A stretch of DNA of 8,151 nt. It comes from Leucobacter sp. (GTDB lineage: Bacteria; Actinomycetota; Actinomycetes; Actinomycetales; Microbacteriaceae). Location: assembly GCA_012510755.1 (NCBI GenBank), contig JAAZHL010000273.1:1-8151 (forward strand). The letters run 5' to 3'. Below the pieces are notes generated by a model, which was not told the DNA's origin, did no database searches, and saw only the letters and a list, made by a program, of their open reading frames with translations. How positions within the stretch are numbered: the first letter of the stretch is position 1; every line of letters starts with the position of its first letter. This document shows positions 6,791-8,151 of the stretch, piece after piece. Made by a program: the position numbers and the translations under genes.

Positions 6791-7830
6791 CAGACGAGGC
6801 CTCCGAATTGACGATTGAAACGAATGTCGCCCTCAACCATGTCGCGCATGTCGTTGAGGTCGTGACGAAATTGCAGTGTGCGTTCGATGCCCATGCCAAA
6901 CGCGAAACCCTGGTATTCATCAGGATCGATGCCGGCAGCGAGCAGTTCATTCGGGTCGACCATGCCGCAGCCGCCCCACTCCACCCAGCGTGCCCCGCCC
7001 TTGGCGTTCGGCTGCCAAACATCCATTTCGGCGCTTGGCTCGGTGAACGGAAAGAAGTTCGGGCGCAGACGAATCTTCGCCTCGTCACCAAACATTTGGC
7101 GCGCAAAATGCTCGAGCGTGCCACGCAGGTGGGCCATCGTGAGGCCCTTATCGATTGCGATGCCCTCGACCTGATGAAAGACCGGAGTGTGCGTCGCGTC
7201 GAGCTCATCGGTGCGGTACACGCGGCCCGGGGCGATGACGTACAGCGGCAGCTCACGATCGAGCAATGAACGCACCTGCACCGGTGAGGTGTGCGTGCGC
7301 AGCAGCAGGTGACGCTCGGGCGGGTCAACAAAGAAGGTGTCTTGCATGGCCCGAGCCGGGTGGTCGGGGTCAAACCCGAGCGCATCAAAGTTGTACCACT
7401 CGTGCTCAAGCTCGGGGCCTTCGGCGATCTCCCAGCCCATGCCGATGAACACATCACCGATCTCATCTTGCAGCTGTGCAAGCGGGTGCCGGGTGCCGGT
7501 CGTGCGACGCACCGGTGCCTCAGTTACGTCAACAGTCTCGGCGATGAGCCGCTCGGCCGCTTCTTTCTCGGCAAGCTCTGCCTCGCGCTGTTTGTAGGCA
7601 CCCTCGATGCGGCCACGCGCCTGCCCCATGAACTTACCGGTCTCGGCCTTCAGCTCTTTGGGAACCTCGCGCATTTTCGCGTTGAGTCTCGCGATGGGCG
7701 AACCGTCGCCTGCGTGCTCTGCGCGGGCCTGCTTCAGCTCGGCGCTCGTAGTGGCGGCGGCAAATGCGGCGAGCGCCAGGTCTACCGCTTCGTTTGCGGC
7801 CTGCTGCGTGATCGGGTTGCTCTCTGACAC
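6790..7830 (-). CDS. pheS: Phenylalanyl-tRNA synthetase alpha subunit
   Basis: 346 residues, normal for PheS. It is the catalytic subunit that activates phenylalanine with ATP and charges tRNA-Phe. Residues 1-100 form the N-terminal coiled-coil arm (SESNPITQQA, then KELKAETGKFMGQARGRIEGAY). The class II core follows: HPLAQLQDEIGDVFIGMGWE (115-134), AMQDTFFV (161-168), LLRTHTSPVQVR (176-187), motif 2 APGRVYRTDELDATHTPVFHQVEG (200-223), FFPFTEPSAEMDV (259-271, Phe260 and Phe262 of the phenylalanine pocket), and motif 3 GFAFGMGIERT (308-318). Ala310 is the pocket alanine equivalent to E. coli Ala294, so wild-type specificity is expected. The GTG start is chosen because similarity begins at SESNP. 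The frame stays open for 75 more codons upstream, but these are Arg/Lys/Glu-rich translations of repeats. AGGA lies nine bases before the GTG; the same bases form TAGGAT, a possible leaderless -10. It is first in the pheST operon. Confidence 0.96.
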   Translation of the reverse strand: MSESNPITQQAANEAVDLALAAFAAATTSAELKQARAEHAGDGSPIARLNAKMREVPKELKAETGKFMGQARGRIEGAYKQREAELAEKEAAERLIAETVDVTEAPVRRTTGTRHPLAQLQDEIGDVFIGMGWEIAEGPELEHEWYNFDALGFDPDHPARAMQDTFFVDPPERHLLLRTHTSPVQVRSLLDRELPLYVIAPGRVYRTDELDATHTPVFHQVEGIAIDKGLTMAHLRGTLEHFARQMFGDEAKIRLRPNFFPFTEPSAEMDVWQPNAKGGARWVEWGGCGMVDPNELLAAGIDPDEYQGFAFGMGIERTLQFRHDLNDMRDMVEGDIRFNRQFGGLV

Positions 7831-7838
7831 GAAGACTA

Positions 7839-7844
7839 ATCCTA
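7839..7844 (-). promoter_or_regulatory. Putative pheST -10 element (or ribosome site)
   Basis: On the minus strand TAGGAT fits TANNNT and lies eight bases before the GTG of pheS, which would place the transcript start at or beside the start codon. The overlapping AGGA, nine bases from the GTG, could instead be a ribosome site on a longer transcript. The hexamer 17 bp upstream (AGGAGA) is not a -35. The two readings cannot be separated from sequence. Confidence 0.35.
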
Positions 7845-7861
7845 TCGTCTTCTGGGCTGCG

Positions 7862-7977
7862 TCTCCTTTTCTCGTATTCTCTTCCCGTTTCCTTTCGCCT
7901 TCCCTTCTCGCTGCCGTTTCTCGCTGCTGCTTCTCGCTGCCCCTTTTCATCGTCCCGCCGCCCCTTCTCGCTTTCTC
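7862..7977. repeat. Pyrimidine-rich low-complexity tract upstream of pheS
   Basis: The plus strand is overwhelmingly C and T: in 7862-7908 only four of 47 bases are purines. Short near-repeats recur, for example GCCCCTTTTC at 7939-7948 and GCCCCTTCTC at 7960-7969. The complementary strand gives Arg/Lys/Glu-rich frames and the plus strand gives Ser/Leu/Phe-rich frames, which explains the long open frames here that resemble no protein. No gene or leader peptide is supported. No T-box stem I pattern or Phe-rich attenuator leader was seen by eye. Confidence 0.7.
7902..7940. repeat. Three tandem 13-bp units
   Basis: Units at 7902-7914, 7915-7927 and 7928-7940 each end in the same ten bases, TTCTCGCTGC, after a variable three-base start (CCC, CGT, TGC). 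They lie inside the pyrimidine tract, 72-110 bp upstream of the pheS start. Confidence 0.85.
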
Positions 7978-8025
7978 GGTTCTTGGGTTCTTGAGTTCTT
8001 GGGTTCTTGAGTTCTTGGGTTCTTG
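7978..8025. repeat. Octanucleotide tandem array, six copies
   Basis: Six head-to-tail copies of RGTTCTTG fill 48 bp exactly. Copies 1, 2, 4 and 6 begin with G and copies 3 and 5 begin with A; the other seven positions are invariant. An eight-base unit is not a codon multiple, which argues against coding. Such arrays change copy number by slipped-strand mispairing. It lies about 150 bp upstream of pheS and 80 bp upstream of the divergent gene. Confidence 0.92.
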
Positions 8026-8047
8026 GCCACGAACTCTGAGGGCGCTC

Positions 8048-8058
8048 CCGGTCACCGG
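8048..8058. other. Dyad between the divergent pheS and right-edge gene
   Basis: CCGGT-C-ACCGG is an 11-bp perfect inverted repeat. A second short palindrome, CAAGCTTG, follows at 8078-8085. Both are in the spacer between the repeat array and the putative -10 of the right-edge gene. They could be operator half-sites, but they are short and GC-rich palindromes are common at this base composition. Confidence 0.2.
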
Positions 8059-8091
8059 CCCAGGCTGAGACCAGCTTCAAGCTTGCAGGCG

Positions 8092-8097
8092 TAGACT
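8092..8097 (+). promoter_or_regulatory. Putative -10 element of the right-edge gene
   Basis: TAGACT fits TANNNT and is followed by six bases (GCAGGG) and then GTG at 8104, the spacing of a leaderless transcript. No -35 is evident at 17-18 bp. The same spacing occurs ahead of guaB1. Confidence 0.4.
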
Positions 8098-8103
8098 GCA
8101 GGG

Positions 8104-8151
8104 GTGAGTGAGCAAACCCGAATGAGCCGCGCGGCCCGAACCGCACGCGGC
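8104..8151 (+). CDS. Probable start of a divergent gene, function unknown
   Basis: Only 16 codons are visible before the right edge: VSEQTRMSRAARTARG, reading GTG as start. Support is the TANNNT hexamer six bases upstream and the absence of stops. An alternative ATG in the same frame lies at 8122. The basic, Ala/Arg-rich beginning resembles no family I can name, and a cytoplasmic tail before a membrane segment would be one of many possibilities. It is divergent from pheS with about 270 bp between them. Confidence 0.35.
   Translation, partial: MSEQTRMSRAARTARG

Noticed and set aside
7978..8025. CRISPR-like array
   Set aside because: The units are eight bases, directly abutting, and have no spacers. 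It is a microsatellite-type tandem repeat.
7831..8055. N-terminal extension of PheS by 75 residues, starting at the ATG at 8055
   Set aside because: The extra residues are Arg/Lys/Glu/Asn-rich translations of the tandem repeats and purine-rich strand. PheS similarity starts at SESNP, directly after the GTG at 7830, which gives the normal family length.
7607..8068. Plus-strand open frame with hydrophobic, membrane-like segments
   Set aside because: It runs antisense to the 5' part of pheS and through the pyrimidine tract, whose CT-rich codons give Ser, Leu and Phe automatically. It has no ribosome site or family resemblance.
7831..8103. T-box or Phe-rich leader-peptide attenuator for pheST
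   Set aside because: I found no specifier-loop or antiterminator layout, no intrinsic terminator before pheS, and no short frame rich in Phe codons on the minus strand in the purine-rich leader.
7634..8146. Minus-strand charged open frame of 170 codons overlapping pheS in another frame
   Set aside because: It is a repeat translation upstream and a shadow of pheS downstream. The pheS frame is unambiguous.

Overview
The window looks like ordinary chromosome from a moderately high-GC actinobacterium, most likely of the Microbacteriaceae type. The reasons are actinobacterial-style PheS, PheT and GuaB1 proteins, GTG starts, and start codons placed directly behind TANNNT hexamers as in leaderless transcripts. 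The family-level placement is an inference from protein flavour; no 16S rRNA or marker search was possible.

Layout, left to right. (1) Positions 1-672, minus strand: the N-terminal 224 codons of a GuaB1-type IMP dehydrogenase/GMP reductase family protein, cut by the left edge. (2) 742-1659, minus strand: a protein made of two tandem PhnB-like VOC domains. (3) 1660-1852: a divergent intergenic region holding a GC-rich hairpin, an extended -10 and a small dyad. (4) 1853-4195, plus strand: a single polypeptide fusing trehalose-6-phosphate synthase (OtsA) to trehalose-6-phosphate phosphatase (OtsB). (5) 4229-6790 and 6790-7830, minus strand: pheT and pheS, the two subunits of phenylalanyl-tRNA synthetase, overlapping by one base in the order pheS-pheT. 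(6) 7831-8103: a low-complexity intergenic region with an octanucleotide tandem array, a 13-bp triplicate and a strongly strand-biased pyrimidine tract. (7) 8104-8151, plus strand: the first 16 codons of a probable divergent gene, cut by the right edge.

Functionally this is a housekeeping neighbourhood: purine salvage/interconversion, aminoacylation with phenylalanine, and trehalose synthesis for osmotic or desiccation protection. The genes do not form one pathway. pheST is clearly one operon. otsAB converges on pheT, and the VOC gene is divergent from otsAB. I see no mobile element, CRISPR array, tRNA, rRNA or defence system. The parts most worth a second look are the fused otsAB with a His/Thr/Pro-rich insertion in its phosphatase half, the repeat-rich DNA upstream of pheS, and the divergent otsAB control region.
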